Positions 1-7,813 of a DNA stretch of 18,467 bases are shown here, one piece after another. Within the stretch, counting starts at the first letter, position 1. Each line of letters opens with the position of its first letter. Below the pieces are notes generated by a model that made no database searches, was not told the origin of the DNA, and saw only the letters and a list, made by a program, of their open reading frames with translations. Source of the stretch: Bacteroidales bacterium. Its GTDB lineage: Bacteria; Bacteroidota; Bacteroidia; Bacteroidales; UBA7960. The stretch is from positions 1 to 18,467 of the forward strand of contig PWNY01000272.1 in assembly GCA_003557805.1 (NCBI GenBank), in the 5' to 3' direction. Made by a program: the position numbers and the translations under genes.

Positions 1-219
1 GATCTGTTCACGGTTCTCAAATACCTCTTCCAGGTTGTCGGTCGAACTTGAAAACTCCTCAAGCTTTGAGTTGAGCTCCTCTTTCATCTCCTGGCCTATC
101 TGGTTGGCTCTTTTGGAAATAATAACAACTGACTGGTAGAGGTTCCCGGTGTCTTTGTCAAACTCCCTTAGGTCCCGGGTAACTGTGGTTATCTCTGTTT
201 TCAGCTTTTTATAATCCAT
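1..219 (-). CDS. rpoZ: RNA polymerase omega subunit, Bacteroidota type (partial)
   Basis: The first 73 codons of a minus-strand gene that runs off the left edge of the window. The protein begins MDYKKLKTEITTVTRDL and contains NLYQSVVIISKRANQIG, followed by a charged, helical stretch (MKEELNSKLEEFSSS). This matches my memory of the Rpb6/omega family protein of Bacteroidota, a small subunit that helps assemble and stabilise RNA polymerase in the cytoplasm. The ATG at 217-219 starts 24 bases after the bamD stop, so the two are probably cotranscribed. In this phylum bamD, rpoZ and coaBC commonly follow one another, so coaBC may lie just outside the window. The identification rests on the N-terminal motif and the neighbour, because the end of the gene is not visible. 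Confidence 0.85.
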   Translation of the reverse strand, partial: MDYKKLKTEITTVTRDLREFDKDTGNLYQSVVIISKRANQIGQEMKEELNSKLEEFSSSTDNLEEVFENREQI

Positions 220-243
220 TTCAATGCTTTTGTTGATTATTGT

Positions 244-1107
244 TTACTGGTTGCTGTATGTTGTCTGATCAGATTCCTGCGTACTGTTTTCCCTGAACGA
301 GGCAATTACAGAAGTCGCCCTTTCATGCATACTGCTTGCCTGTTCAATAAATTCACTATCAGGGTACCGCCTTGCAAATTCATTATATGCAGAAACCACC
401 TTTTCAAAACGTTCCTCCTGTCTTTGCGGTATGCTGTTGGATGCATATTCATAGTATGACTTAACAGTCAGGAACATTGCCTCTTCCCTGTACTTGCTGT
501 CTGGAAAGTCCCTTATCATGGTCTCAAAGGTTGTTGCCGCGGCTACGTAATCTGTAATATTATAGTACATCTCACCTGTCTTGAACCGCTTTTTCTCAAG
601 CTTCAGCCTTAACTCGTCTATAAGTTCATTGGCGTTGCTCACCCTGGGGCTTTCAGGGTAACGGTTGATAAAGTTTTGCAGCTCCCTGATTGCCTGCCTT
701 GTATTTGTCTGGTCAAGTGAATACCGCGGAGATTCAAGATACTGGCAGTATGCACTCAAAAAGAGGAACTCCTCTGCATGTTCACTTTGAGGGTAAGCAT
801 CAACGAATGACTTAAAATAATGGCTTGCCAGGGTATACTCGCGGTTGCGGAAATGAGCCATGGCGAAATAGTAACTTATTGTCTGGGCCCGCGAGGTACC
901 ACGGTATATTGGCATTATATCGGCAAAAAGCGTTATGGCCCTGCTGTAATCGCCCTCATTATAATACTCGAGAGCTTTTTCATACTTCAGTTCATGGTCG
1001 TCACTCTTGAGCAGTTTCTGATACTGGCTGCAGGATTGTCCTAATACGAGCACTGCAGCTAAAAGAGTTATCCCAAAGAGAAATTTTGCACCTACTGGTC
1101 TTAGCAT
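244..1107 (-). CDS. bamD: Outer membrane assembly lipoprotein BamD
   Basis: A 287-residue lipoprotein of the BamD/YfiO family. In the BAM complex BamD sits on the periplasmic face of the outer membrane and helps BamA insert beta-barrel proteins. The N-terminus has a hydrophobic signal segment (about residues 8-22) ending in LGQSC, with Cys26 the likely lipidated residue; the lipobox is loose, as is common in Bacteroidota. The rest is made of tetratricopeptide-like helical repeats: KALEYYNEGDYSRAITLF (about 44-61), YTLASHYFKSFVDAYPQSEHAEE, IRELQNFINRYPESPR and YVAAATTFETMIRDFPDSKYREE. The recurring pattern F..F...YP.S...E is typical of BamD. Length and domain layout are normal for the family. 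The start codon is ATG at 1107, with a candidate promoter about 60 bases upstream, and rpoZ follows after a short gap. Confidence 0.92.
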   Translation of the reverse strand: MLRPVGAKFLFGITLLAAVLVLGQSCSQYQKLLKSDDHELKYEKALEYYNEGDYSRAITLFADIMPIYRGTSRAQTISYYFAMAHFRNREYTLASHYFKSFVDAYPQSEHAEEFLFLSAYCQYLESPRYSLDQTNTRQAIRELQNFINRYPESPRVSNANELIDELRLKLEKKRFKTGEMYYNITDYVAAATTFETMIRDFPDSKYREEAMFLTVKSYYEYASNSIPQRQEERFEKVVSAYNEFARRYPDSEFIEQASSMHERATSVIASFRENSTQESDQTTYSNQ

Positions 1108-1165
1108 GAATTTATCCGCCTTTTATTGATAGTGTAATAAATAATTTGCCCTTGCAATTAATCTG

Positions 1166-1199
1166 CAAAGGTATGAATTTTAAATTACAATGGCTCCAA
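1166..1199 (-). promoter_or_regulatory. Candidate Bacteroidota promoter for bamD-rpoZ
   Basis: On the minus strand TACCTTTG (1173 down to 1166) matches the Bacteroidota -7 element TAnnTTTG. A TTG triplet (1199-1197) lies 23 bases upstream, at the outer limit of the usual spacing to the -33 element; a nearer TTG at 1190-1188 would be too close. The predicted start of transcription is roughly 50 bases before the bamD ATG. This is consensus matching by eye only. Confidence 0.5.
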
Positions 1200-1232
1200 A
1201 AAAAACTTAAATGACCCTGCCCGGACAGTTGA

Positions 1233-1958
1233 TCAGGCCGATTTTATCTCCAGACCCGCAAACATCAGAAAGCCTTTTATAATTAGCTGCTTTTCAGGGT
1301 CAGCGGCTGTGTTAAATGAGGTTTTTATCCTCTTGTCCGAAACACCGGCGAGTATGGTGGTCGTATCTGTTCTGATTGTCCAGTCAGACGGGACAAAAAG
1401 TTCAATTCCTCCGAATATGCAGGAAACATTCAGGACATTCTCAGCTGGTGAGAGTTTGCATTCCCTGAAATGCAGGTCAGTGCCTCCTAAAATGCAAACC
1501 ACCTCTCCTCCCCTGAACTCTTCCGACCTGATAAGCCTGCTTCCTCCACTTAGTATGTGAACAGCATTTATGTAGTTCCCCGTTTCAGTGCTCCGGCCGC
1601 CCCATTTTTTTTCCCATCTGCCTTTTTTTTTACTGCGGCTTGCCGGAAATATTAGCAGAACACCCGCAATAACCAGCAATACGGGTATTGCATATTTTAT
1701 CATTGCCAGCAGGCCAATGCCAAATATGTCGCGAAACAGGAATGCCAGTCCTATTATAAGCAGAACTAGTCCTGTATTTCGATTACCCTCTGAAAAAAGG
1801 AAAAACAGGCCTAGGACAATTAGTATCATCTGCCAGGAAAAGAAATATGACGGAATGTTGAATGGAATAATGATACCTGTTAAACGGATAAATAGTATAG
1901 CACCTGCCAGTATAAAGAGCAGGCCTACCAATGTTCTGAGTAATCGAGTTGACTTCAT
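1233..1958 (-). CDS. LiaF-like four-helix membrane protein
   Basis: A predicted inner membrane protein of 241 residues when read from the ATG at 1958. I prefer that start to the GTG at 2033 because the extra 25 residues are not membrane- or signal-like and the next residues open directly into a membrane helix. Four hydrophobic segments follow one another (LLRTLVGLLFILAGAILFI, WQMILIVLGLFFLF, GLVLLIIGLAFLF, YAIPVLLVIAGVLLIF), then a basic linker (SRSKKKGRWEKKW). The soluble C-terminal part is rich in beta strands and glycine pairs (ILSGGSRLI, GGEVVCILGGTDLHFREC, CIFGGIELFVPSDW). This is the layout of LiaF/YvqF proteins (a LiaI-LiaF-like membrane region plus the DUF2154-type domain). In Firmicutes LiaF restrains a cell-wall stress two-component system. 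In Bacteroidota such proteins are often near LytTR-type regulators, but none is seen here, so its role stays open. It ends in TGA. Confidence 0.72.
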   Translation of the reverse strand: MKSTRLLRTLVGLLFILAGAILFIRLTGIIIPFNIPSYFFSWQMILIVLGLFFLFSEGNRNTGLVLLIIGLAFLFRDIFGIGLLAMIKYAIPVLLVIAGVLLIFPASRSKKKGRWEKKWGGRSTETGNYINAVHILSGGSRLIRSEEFRGGEVVCILGGTDLHFRECKLSPAENVLNVSCIFGGIELFVPSDWTIRTDTTTILAGVSDKRIKTSFNTAADPEKQLIIKGFLMFAGLEIKSA

Positions 1959-2120
1959 ACCAGGTTTTTTTGAGAAGTTGATAGCAGTTGTTCCTGTTGT
2001 AAAAATAAGAATATTGCGTTTTAAATTTATCACGAATTGATAAACATACTCGGCAGATTCTTGTTATATTTTAAATTTCAAGTAAAGATAATCGTTGAAT
2101 TCATATATATAGCACCCGGC

Positions 2121-4532
2121 ATGAAATTTTTTGTTGTTATAAGGCTTGCATTGCTGCTGCTTTTATTCTTAAACCCTTTTAAAGCATTCCTGTCTAACGC
2201 GGAAATACCCGAACAGGGCCGCGGAAGGATCAGCGGAAGGGTATATGACAGTGATACCAATGAAGGACTGCCATTTGTGAACCTTATTATTGAGGGCACT
2301 ATGACCGGAAGCACAACCGACCTGGACGGAATTTTTCTGTTTACTGGAGTTGAACCGGGATTTGTGAGGTTACGAGTTTCGGCGGTTGGATATGAAACTG
2401 TTATCAGCCGTGAATTCATGGTGTCATCGACCCGTACCGCAAACATTGATATAGGCCTTAAGGCAGTGAGCGTTGAACTGGAAGCGGTTGAGGTGAGCGT
2501 GTCCCAGTTTGAGCGGAGGGATGAGAGCCCTGTGTCACTGAGAAGGCTCGGAATAAAGGAAATTGAAAAAAGCCCGGGAGGCAACCGGGATATATCAAGG
2601 GTGATCCAGGGGCTTCCTGGTGTTGCTTCAACGCCTGCATTCCGCAATGATGTGATAGTAAGGGGCGGAGGCCCTTCAGAGAACAGTTTTTTCCTTGACG
2701 GGGTTGAAATACCCAATATCAATCATTTTGCAACACAGGGGGCAAGCGGGGGCCCTGTTGGTATTATCAATACTGACTTTATCAGGGAGGTTGAGATGTA
2801 TTCAGGAGCGTTCCCAGCTTCCAGGGGAAATGCCCTGAGTTCAGTGTTTGAGATACGGCAGATAAACGGTAATACGGAAAAGACAAATTTCCAGGCAACA
2901 CTGGGTGCGAGCGATCTTGCAATTACGGCTGATGGACCACTGGGAGAGAATACAACATATATGATATCTGCCAGGCGGTCATACCTTCAGTTTCTTTTCG
3001 ATGTGATCGGTCTTCCCTTTCTGCCCACTTACAATGGATTTCAGCTTAAGACCAATACCAGGATAAGTGATAATTCAACACTGAGCATTATTGGGATTGG
3101 AGCAATTGACCAGTTTGATTTGAACCTGAACGCCAATGAAACCCCTGAACAGAGGTTCATTCTGGAATACCTACCGGTAAATGAGCAGTGGAACTATGCA
3201 CTGGGGGCCGTTTATCGAAGGTTCAGGCCCAGGGGAACAGAAACATTGGTTTTGAGCCGCAACATGATGAGGAACACGGCATACAAGTATCCAGGGAACA
3301 TAGAGAGCTTACCCCGTATACTTGATTATGAGTCAGATGAGATAGAGAACAAATTCAGGTATGAACGCTTCTTGCCGCTCGGGAATTACAGGATTACCAT
3401 TGGCGGTGGGGGTGAATTCGCCAGGTACCGGAACCTCACATTCCAGCAGGTTTTTATAAATAACAATATTGAAAGCATTAACTACAATACCGACCTTGAC
3501 CTGTTCAAGTGGAGCTTTTTTTCACAGATATCACGTTCCCTGCTCAACGATAACCTCACCCTCTCATTTGGTTTAAGAAGTGATGCAAACAATTACTCCT
3601 CTTCAATGTCCTCACTTCTTGATCAGCTCTCGCCCAGGTTATCCGCATCCTACAGGCTGCGCAGCAACCTTTTCCTTAATTTCAATACAGGAAGGTACTA
3701 CCAGCTTCCAGCCTATACAACACTGGGCTTCAGGGACAATAACGGAAACCTGGTAAACAGGCTTAACAACCTCAGCTATATTATGTCGGACCATATTGTT
3801 GCAGGAATTGAGCTTTTACCTGATGAGGGCAGTAAGCTATCGGTCGAGGGTTTTTACAAGTTATACGGAAACTACCCCTTCTCGGTCAGGGACTCTGTGG
3901 CACTTGGAAGCCTGTCGGCAGATTTTGGCGTTGTAGGTGCTGAAGAAGTGATATCTACCGGAAAGGGCAGGGCTTATGGTATGGAACTTTTCTACCGTAA
4001 CCTTGACGTTTTAAACTGGAACATGATACTTTCCTATACATATGTTCGCAGCGAATTTATGAATGCCATGTCCGAATATGTACCGTCAACATGGGACAAC
4101 CGTCACATTCTTAATGTTACAGGCCTCAGGGGGTTGCCCAACAACTGGGAGATCGGGTTTAAATGGCGGTTCAGCGGTGGTGCCCCCTACACGCCATATG
4201 ACCTTGAGAGATCCAGCCGTGTGGACGCCTGGGATGTTCAGGGTATGTGCTATATTGATTACTCCCGCTTTAACAGTGAGAGGGTTCCCTCTTTCCATCA
4301 GCTTGACATAAGGGTCGACAAACAGTTTTTCCTGGAGAGGTTTTCCCTAATGCTGTACCTGGACGTTCAGAATGTATATAACTTTGAAGCTGAACAGAGG
4401 CCAAACCTGGTCAGAAACGAGAGCCTGCCCCCATTTACCGATGAAGATGGTATTAAGAGGTACCACCTTGACGAACTTCGTAACTCTTTTGGAAACATAC
4501 TTCCCAGCATAGGCATTATATTTATACTCTAA
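2121..4532 (+). CDS. TonB-dependent receptor with carboxypeptidase-like N-terminal domain
   Basis: An outer membrane active transporter of 803 residues from the ATG at 2121. A TTG at 2037 would extend the frame, but the signal peptide (MKFFVVIRLALLLLLFLNPF) starts only at the ATG. After it comes a carboxypeptidase-regulatory-like beta-sandwich (about residues 34-115: GRISGRVYDSDTNEGLPFVN, STTDLDGIFLF, VSAVGYETV). The plug follows (about 145-245: ISRVIQGLPGVAS, DVIVRGGGPSENSFFLDGVE, FIREVEMYSGAFPASRGNAL), then a long beta-barrel with typical alternating strands. These receptors use TonB-ExbBD energy to import ligands such as metal chelates, cofactors or glycans. No SusD-type partner follows; instead a small secreted protein lies 9 bases downstream, so the pair is probably one operon. 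The substrate cannot be read from the sequence. The C-terminus ends in IIFIL rather than the usual terminal Phe. Confidence 0.9.
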   Translation: MKFFVVIRLALLLLLFLNPFKAFLSNAEIPEQGRGRISGRVYDSDTNEGLPFVNLIIEGTMTGSTTDLDGIFLFTGVEPGFVRLRVSAVGYETVISREFMVSSTRTANIDIGLKAVSVELEAVEVSVSQFERRDESPVSLRRLGIKEIEKSPGGNRDISRVIQGLPGVASTPAFRNDVIVRGGGPSENSFFLDGVEIPNINHFATQGASGGPVGIINTDFIREVEMYSGAFPASRGNALSSVFEIRQINGNTEKTNFQATLGASDLAITADGPLGENTTYMISARRSYLQFLFDVIGLPFLPTYNGFQLKTNTRISDNSTLSIIGIGAIDQFDLNLNANETPEQRFILEYLPVNEQWNYALGAVYRRFRPRGTETLVLSRNMMRNTAYKYPGNIESLPRILDYESDEIENKFRYERFLPLGNYRITIGGGGEFARYRNLTFQQVFINNNIESINYNTDLDLFKWSFFSQISRSLLNDNLTLSFGLRSDANNYSSSMSSLLDQLSPRLSASYRLRSNLFLNFNTGRYYQLPAYTTLGFRDNNGNLVNRLNNLSYIMSDHIVAGIELLPDEGSKLSVEGFYKLYGNYPFSVRDSVALGSLSADFGVVGAEEVISTGKGRAYGMELFYRNLDVLNWNMILSYTYVRSEFMNAMSEYVPSTWDNRHILNVTGLRGLPNNWEIGFKWRFSGGAPYTPYDLERSSRVDAWDVQGMCYIDYSRFNSERVPSFHQLDIRVDKQFFLERFSLMLYLDVQNVYNFEAEQRPNLVRNESLPPFTDEDGIKRYHLDELRNSFGNILPSIGIIFIL

Positions 4533-4541
4533 TTCAATGCT

Positions 4542-5372
4542 ATGGAAATGAAAAACAGAAACACCAGCAACAGCCGGGCTCTTCCCCTGAAAACAATGCC
4601 AGTGGTAAAGACAGTAATAGCTTTTATTTCTGCAGTAGTGTTTTTTCTGTTAATTGATGGCAGGGTTGTCGCTGGCAGCCAACCCCCGGGTGAAACCGCC
4701 GGGTTACAAGATGGAGCCCTCTATTCAATCCATATTGAAGCACAAAACACCGGCATCCCCATGGAACTTTTGTTCAACAAGGGGAAAGAGCACAATCACC
4801 CTTTGATGGCTGTCTGGATTGAAGATAATGACAGCAATTATATCCAGACAGTTTATGTTGCTGAAAGCATTGGAAAAGGTTACTTCCGTTATGGTGATAC
4901 GTCATCAGGCAGATGGATGCCCGGACCTGTGCGCAGGCCTGCCGCCCTTCCCTACTGGGGCCACCAAAGAGGTATCAGGGCTGAAGACGGATATTATCTG
5001 CCCACACAGGATGACCCTGTCCCGGATGCGATTACGGGCCCGACACCCAAAAGCAGTTTTGTTATTCATTTCAATATTCCTGATATGGATACGCGCCAGT
5101 TCAGGATACTGTTCGAAATTAATCAATCCTGGGACTGGAACGATTACTGGACAAACGATAAATTCCCGGGAGATGAACACTATATGAGCTCAAGCCAGCC
5201 TGCCCTTGTTTACGAAGCAAGGGTTGACCTTGACAGCGGCAAAGATGAGTATACACTACTGCCAATTGGACACAGCCACTGGTCCGGGCAAAACGGCAAT
5301 CTCTACACGGATCTTGGCACCATAACCACCGCACTGGAAATAAGCGAGTCAATTATACTGAGGGTTCCCTGA
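4542..5372 (+). CDS. Secreted DUF2271-like protein beside a TonB-dependent receptor
   Basis: A 276-residue protein that starts 9 bases after the receptor gene and is very likely cotranscribed with it. A polar start is followed by one hydrophobic segment (about residues 24-41, VIAFISAVVFFLLI), consistent with a signal peptide or anchor, so the bulk should be periplasmic or outside the cell. The segment HPLMAVWIEDNDSNYIQTVYV, then RWMPGPVRRPAALPYWGHQRG, resembles what I remember of DUF2271 proteins (AVWVED, later a Trp-rich stretch), but this is a family guess. Later parts are beta-rich with many aromatic residues (FRILFEINQSWDWNDYW, LLPIGHSHWSGQNGNLY). No catalytic motif was recognised. The gene ends in TGA, which shows that TGA terminates translation in this organism. 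Its place suggests a job linked to the ligand of the receptor, perhaps binding or processing it, but that is inference. Confidence 0.6.
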   Translation: MEMKNRNTSNSRALPLKTMPVVKTVIAFISAVVFFLLIDGRVVAGSQPPGETAGLQDGALYSIHIEAQNTGIPMELLFNKGKEHNHPLMAVWIEDNDSNYIQTVYVAESIGKGYFRYGDTSSGRWMPGPVRRPAALPYWGHQRGIRAEDGYYLPTQDDPVPDAITGPTPKSSFVIHFNIPDMDTRQFRILFEINQSWDWNDYWTNDKFPGDEHYMSSSQPALVYEARVDLDSGKDEYTLLPIGHSHWSGQNGNLYTDLGTITTALEISESIILRVP

Positions 5373-5386
5373 ATCTTCTTTTTTAC

Positions 5387-5411
5387 TTGCCAAGCAAAAT
5401 TTCTAACTTTG
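5387..5411 (+). promoter_or_regulatory. Weak promoter candidate before the M20 gene
   Basis: TAACTTTG at 5404-5411 matches the Bacteroidota -7 element TAnnTTTG, but the nearest TTG (5387-5389) is only 14 bases upstream, shorter than usual. A transcript from here would have a leader of only several bases before the ATG at 5426. It may be a chance match in AT-rich DNA, or it may add transcription to read-through from the receptor operon. Confidence 0.25.
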
Positions 5412-5425
5412 ACGAAATTTTTCTT

Positions 5426-6586
5426 ATGGCAGGGTATATCAACAAGGAAATACTGGATGCTGCCGGGGTTCTCAGAAAAGAACTTCACAGACACCCGGAA
5501 CTTTCAGGTGAAGAAAAAAAAACAGCGTCCAGGATAAAGAACTTCCTAAGTAAACAGTCACCAGATGAAATAATCACCGGTATCGGTGGCCATGGACTGG
5601 CAGCCGTATTTGACTCAAAAGACGGGGGACCGGCAGTGTTGTTCAGGGCTGACCTGGATGCACTGCCCATTGAAGAGGTTAATTCTTTTGACCACCGCAG
5701 CAAGACAGAGGGTGTTTCTCATAAATGCGGACATGACGGGCATATGGCCATACTGGCCGGGGTTTCCATGGTACTTAAAAAGAAAAGACCTCAATCCGGG
5801 AAGATAATACTGCTTTTTCAACCCGAGGAGGAGACCGGCCAGGGAGCCGAAAAGGTGATAAAAGATGAAAAGTATTCAGGCATAAAGCCCGACCTGGCAT
5901 TTGCCTGTCACAACCTGCCCGGATTTGAAAGAAACTCAATTATAATAAAGGAGGGTCCCTTTGCTTCGGCTTCAAAAGGGATGATTATTGATCTAAAAGG
6001 AAGGTCATCCCATGCGGCACACCCTGAACAGGGAAACAGCCCCGTTACCATGATGTGTGAGCTTATGAAGGGACTTAACAGAATAGGAGGAAAAAGCTCT
6101 GTATATGATGACTTCGCACTTATAACAATAATTCATGCAAGGCTTGGTGAAAGGGCTTTCGGAACAAACCCGGGAAGGGCTTCGGTAATGGCAACCCTGA
6201 GAACGTACCTGGACAGTGATTTGGAGAAGATGACGGCAATGGCAGAGAACCTGGCAGGAAAACTTTCCAGGAAGCACTCAATTGAGGCCAGTATAAACTA
6301 TACCGAAGAGTTCCCGGCAACAATAAACGGAAGCAGAGCCAGTAATCTGGTAACCCAGGCAATAAGCCTGAGCGGTGCAAAGAGTCATAAGATAAGTGAA
6401 GCATTCCGCTGGTCGGAGGATTTCGGTCACTTTACAGCTGATACTGAAGCTGCCCTATTTGGTATTGGAGCGGGCGTTGATCATCCAAGCCTGCACAACC
6501 ATGATTATGATTTTCCTGACGATATTACAGGTACTGGAATTGAGATGTTCTGCCGAATCGCAGAAAAAACCGTAAAACTCGCTTAG
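5426..6586 (+). CDS. M20 family metal-dependent amidohydrolase
   Basis: A cytoplasmic hydrolase of 386 residues from the ATG at 5426; an upstream TTG at 5387 adds only 13 unconvincing residues. It belongs to the M20D group (N-acyl-amino-acid amidohydrolase, hippurate hydrolase, IAA-amino acid hydrolase), which splits an acyl group from an amino acid or small peptide using two metal ions. Visible motifs, numbered from this start, are LHRHPELSGEE (20-30), RADLDALPIEE (74-84), SHKCGHDGHMAILAG with Cys101 and His103 as likely ligands, FQPEEETGQGAE with the glutamate pair at 135-136, CHNLPG with His162, and a C-terminal HNHDYDFPDD. All expected metal ligands appear to be present. Length is normal and there is no signal peptide. 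The stop is separated from the next start by only 2 bases, so it is probably translationally coupled to the racemase gene. The substrate is unknown; the context suggests N-acylated amino acids. Confidence 0.88.
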   Translation: MAGYINKEILDAAGVLRKELHRHPELSGEEKKTASRIKNFLSKQSPDEIITGIGGHGLAAVFDSKDGGPAVLFRADLDALPIEEVNSFDHRSKTEGVSHKCGHDGHMAILAGVSMVLKKKRPQSGKIILLFQPEEETGQGAEKVIKDEKYSGIKPDLAFACHNLPGFERNSIIIKEGPFASASKGMIIDLKGRSSHAAHPEQGNSPVTMMCELMKGLNRIGGKSSVYDDFALITIIHARLGERAFGTNPGRASVMATLRTYLDSDLEKMTAMAENLAGKLSRKHSIEASINYTEEFPATINGSRASNLVTQAISLSGAKSHKISEAFRWSEDFGHFTADTEAALFGIGAGVDHPSLHNHDYDFPDDITGTGIEMFCRIAEKTVKLA

Positions 6587-6588
6587 CT

Positions 6589-7740
6589 ATGTTCAATACA
6601 TCCTACATCGAGATCAGCCGGAAGGCATTCAGGAGCAATATCCGCTATTTAAAGAAAATAATTGGAAAGGATACGGTATTTTCTTCGGTTATCAAGGGCA
6701 ATGCATACGGGCATGGCATAGAGAACATCATACCCATGGCCGAGGAGGCAGGGATAGACCATTTTTCGGTTTTCTCTGCAAAAGAGGCCAATGATGCACT
6801 GAAGGTAATGTCTCCCGGCAGCAGGATAATGATAATGGGCTTTCTGGATGATGCAGAGACCGAATGGGCTATCGAGAACGAGATAGAGTTTTTCGTGTTT
6901 GACATGGGAAGGTTTGAAAAGGCAATTGAAAATGCCAAAATGCTTAAGAAAAAGGCAAGGATTCACCTGGAGGTGGAAACAGGTTTTAACAGGACTGGCT
7001 TTGAATACGCAGAGGTCTCAAGGGTGACTGAGCTGCTCAGGCGGGAAAGGGAACATTATGTACTTCAGGGGCTGTGTACTCATTATGCAGGAGCCGAAAG
7101 CCTATCCAACTACCTTAGAATAAAGAACCAGATAAAGCTTTTTAGGAAGTTCGGCCGCTATTTTGCCAGACACGACATCCAGCCTGTTATGAAGCATACC
7201 GCATGCTCTGCAGCGGCACTCACATACCCGAACACCATAATGGACATGGTCAGGTTCGGGATTGCTCAATACGGGTTCTGGCCCAGCCCGGAGACCCAGA
7301 TGTTCAGGTTCAGGAAAGACGCAAAGGATGCCTCACCGCTTAAAAGGATGCTTTCATGGAAGTCAAAGGTAATGGTGGTCAAAAATGTTGAGGCCGGGAA
7401 CTTTGTTGGATACGGCAGCTCTTTCCTTGCAAACAAAAGACTCAGGATCGCCATTATTCCTGTGGGTTATGCCAACGGATTCAGCAGGGCCCTTAGCAAT
7501 ACCGGAAGGGTATTGATAAGAGGGCGCAGGGTTCCGGTTATCGGCACCGTTACCATGAACACAATGACGGTAAACGTCACCGACATACCCGGGGTTGAAA
7601 AGGGTGATGAAGTTGTAATAATAGGAAAACAGAAAAGGCTAAGCATAAGTATTTCCTCATTCTGCGAGATGAGTGAGCAGCTTAACTACCAGCTTCTTAC
7701 AAGGCTACCGGCAGATATACCGAGATTCATTGTCAGCTAA
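6589..7740 (+). CDS. Alanine-racemase-family PLP enzyme with atypical active site
   Basis: A 383-residue stand-alone member of the fold III PLP racemases. Alanine racemase interconverts L- and D-alanine for peptidoglycan. Expected features are Lys36 in VIKGNAYGHG (PLP Schiff base), Arg135 in GFNRTGF, His165 in THYAGAE, Ser207, Arg222 in VRFGIAQYG with a following PS, catalytic Tyr275 in VGYGSSF, and Tyr368 in NYQLLTRL. Several usually conserved positions differ. The motif normally like GRVCMDQ reads GTVTMNT (residues 319-325), so the entryway Arg, the Cys and the Asp are replaced. GYADG is GYANG, the usual NSAA is CSAA, and the Lys of the KVDTG-type motif is Glu128. In many Bacteroidota the main alanine racemase is fused to MurF; this one is separate, so it may be a second paralogue, possibly with another amino acid as substrate. 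It sits 2 bases after the M20 gene and 73 bases before the aldolase gene. Confidence 0.8.
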   Translation: MFNTSYIEISRKAFRSNIRYLKKIIGKDTVFSSVIKGNAYGHGIENIIPMAEEAGIDHFSVFSAKEANDALKVMSPGSRIMIMGFLDDAETEWAIENEIEFFVFDMGRFEKAIENAKMLKKKARIHLEVETGFNRTGFEYAEVSRVTELLRREREHYVLQGLCTHYAGAESLSNYLRIKNQIKLFRKFGRYFARHDIQPVMKHTACSAAALTYPNTIMDMVRFGIAQYGFWPSPETQMFRFRKDAKDASPLKRMLSWKSKVMVVKNVEAGNFVGYGSSFLANKRLRIAIIPVGYANGFSRALSNTGRVLIRGRRVPVIGTVTMNTMTVNVTDIPGVEKGDEVVIIGKQKRLSISISSFCEMSEQLNYQLLTRLPADIPRFIVS

Positions 7741-7813
7741 GCAACCTGTCCATATATTGAATAAATTTATCAACATCCCCAAAAAGGTATAAAACGAACA
7801 AATCATTTTAAAG

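Noticed and set aside
1197..1232. Terminator after the LiaF-like gene (short hairpin CTG-TCCGGG-CAG then T-run)
   Set aside because: The stem has only 3-4 pairs and the T-run is about ten bases away, and it overlaps the candidate bamD promoter.
1588..2040. Open frame of 150 codons on the plus strand opposite the LiaF-like gene
   Set aside because: It is an antisense shadow of a membrane protein gene with serine-, proline- and isoleucine-rich content and no recognisable domain.
2037..2120. Extended start (TTG) for the TonB-dependent receptor
   Set aside because: It would place 28 residues before an obvious signal peptide that begins at the ATG at 2121.
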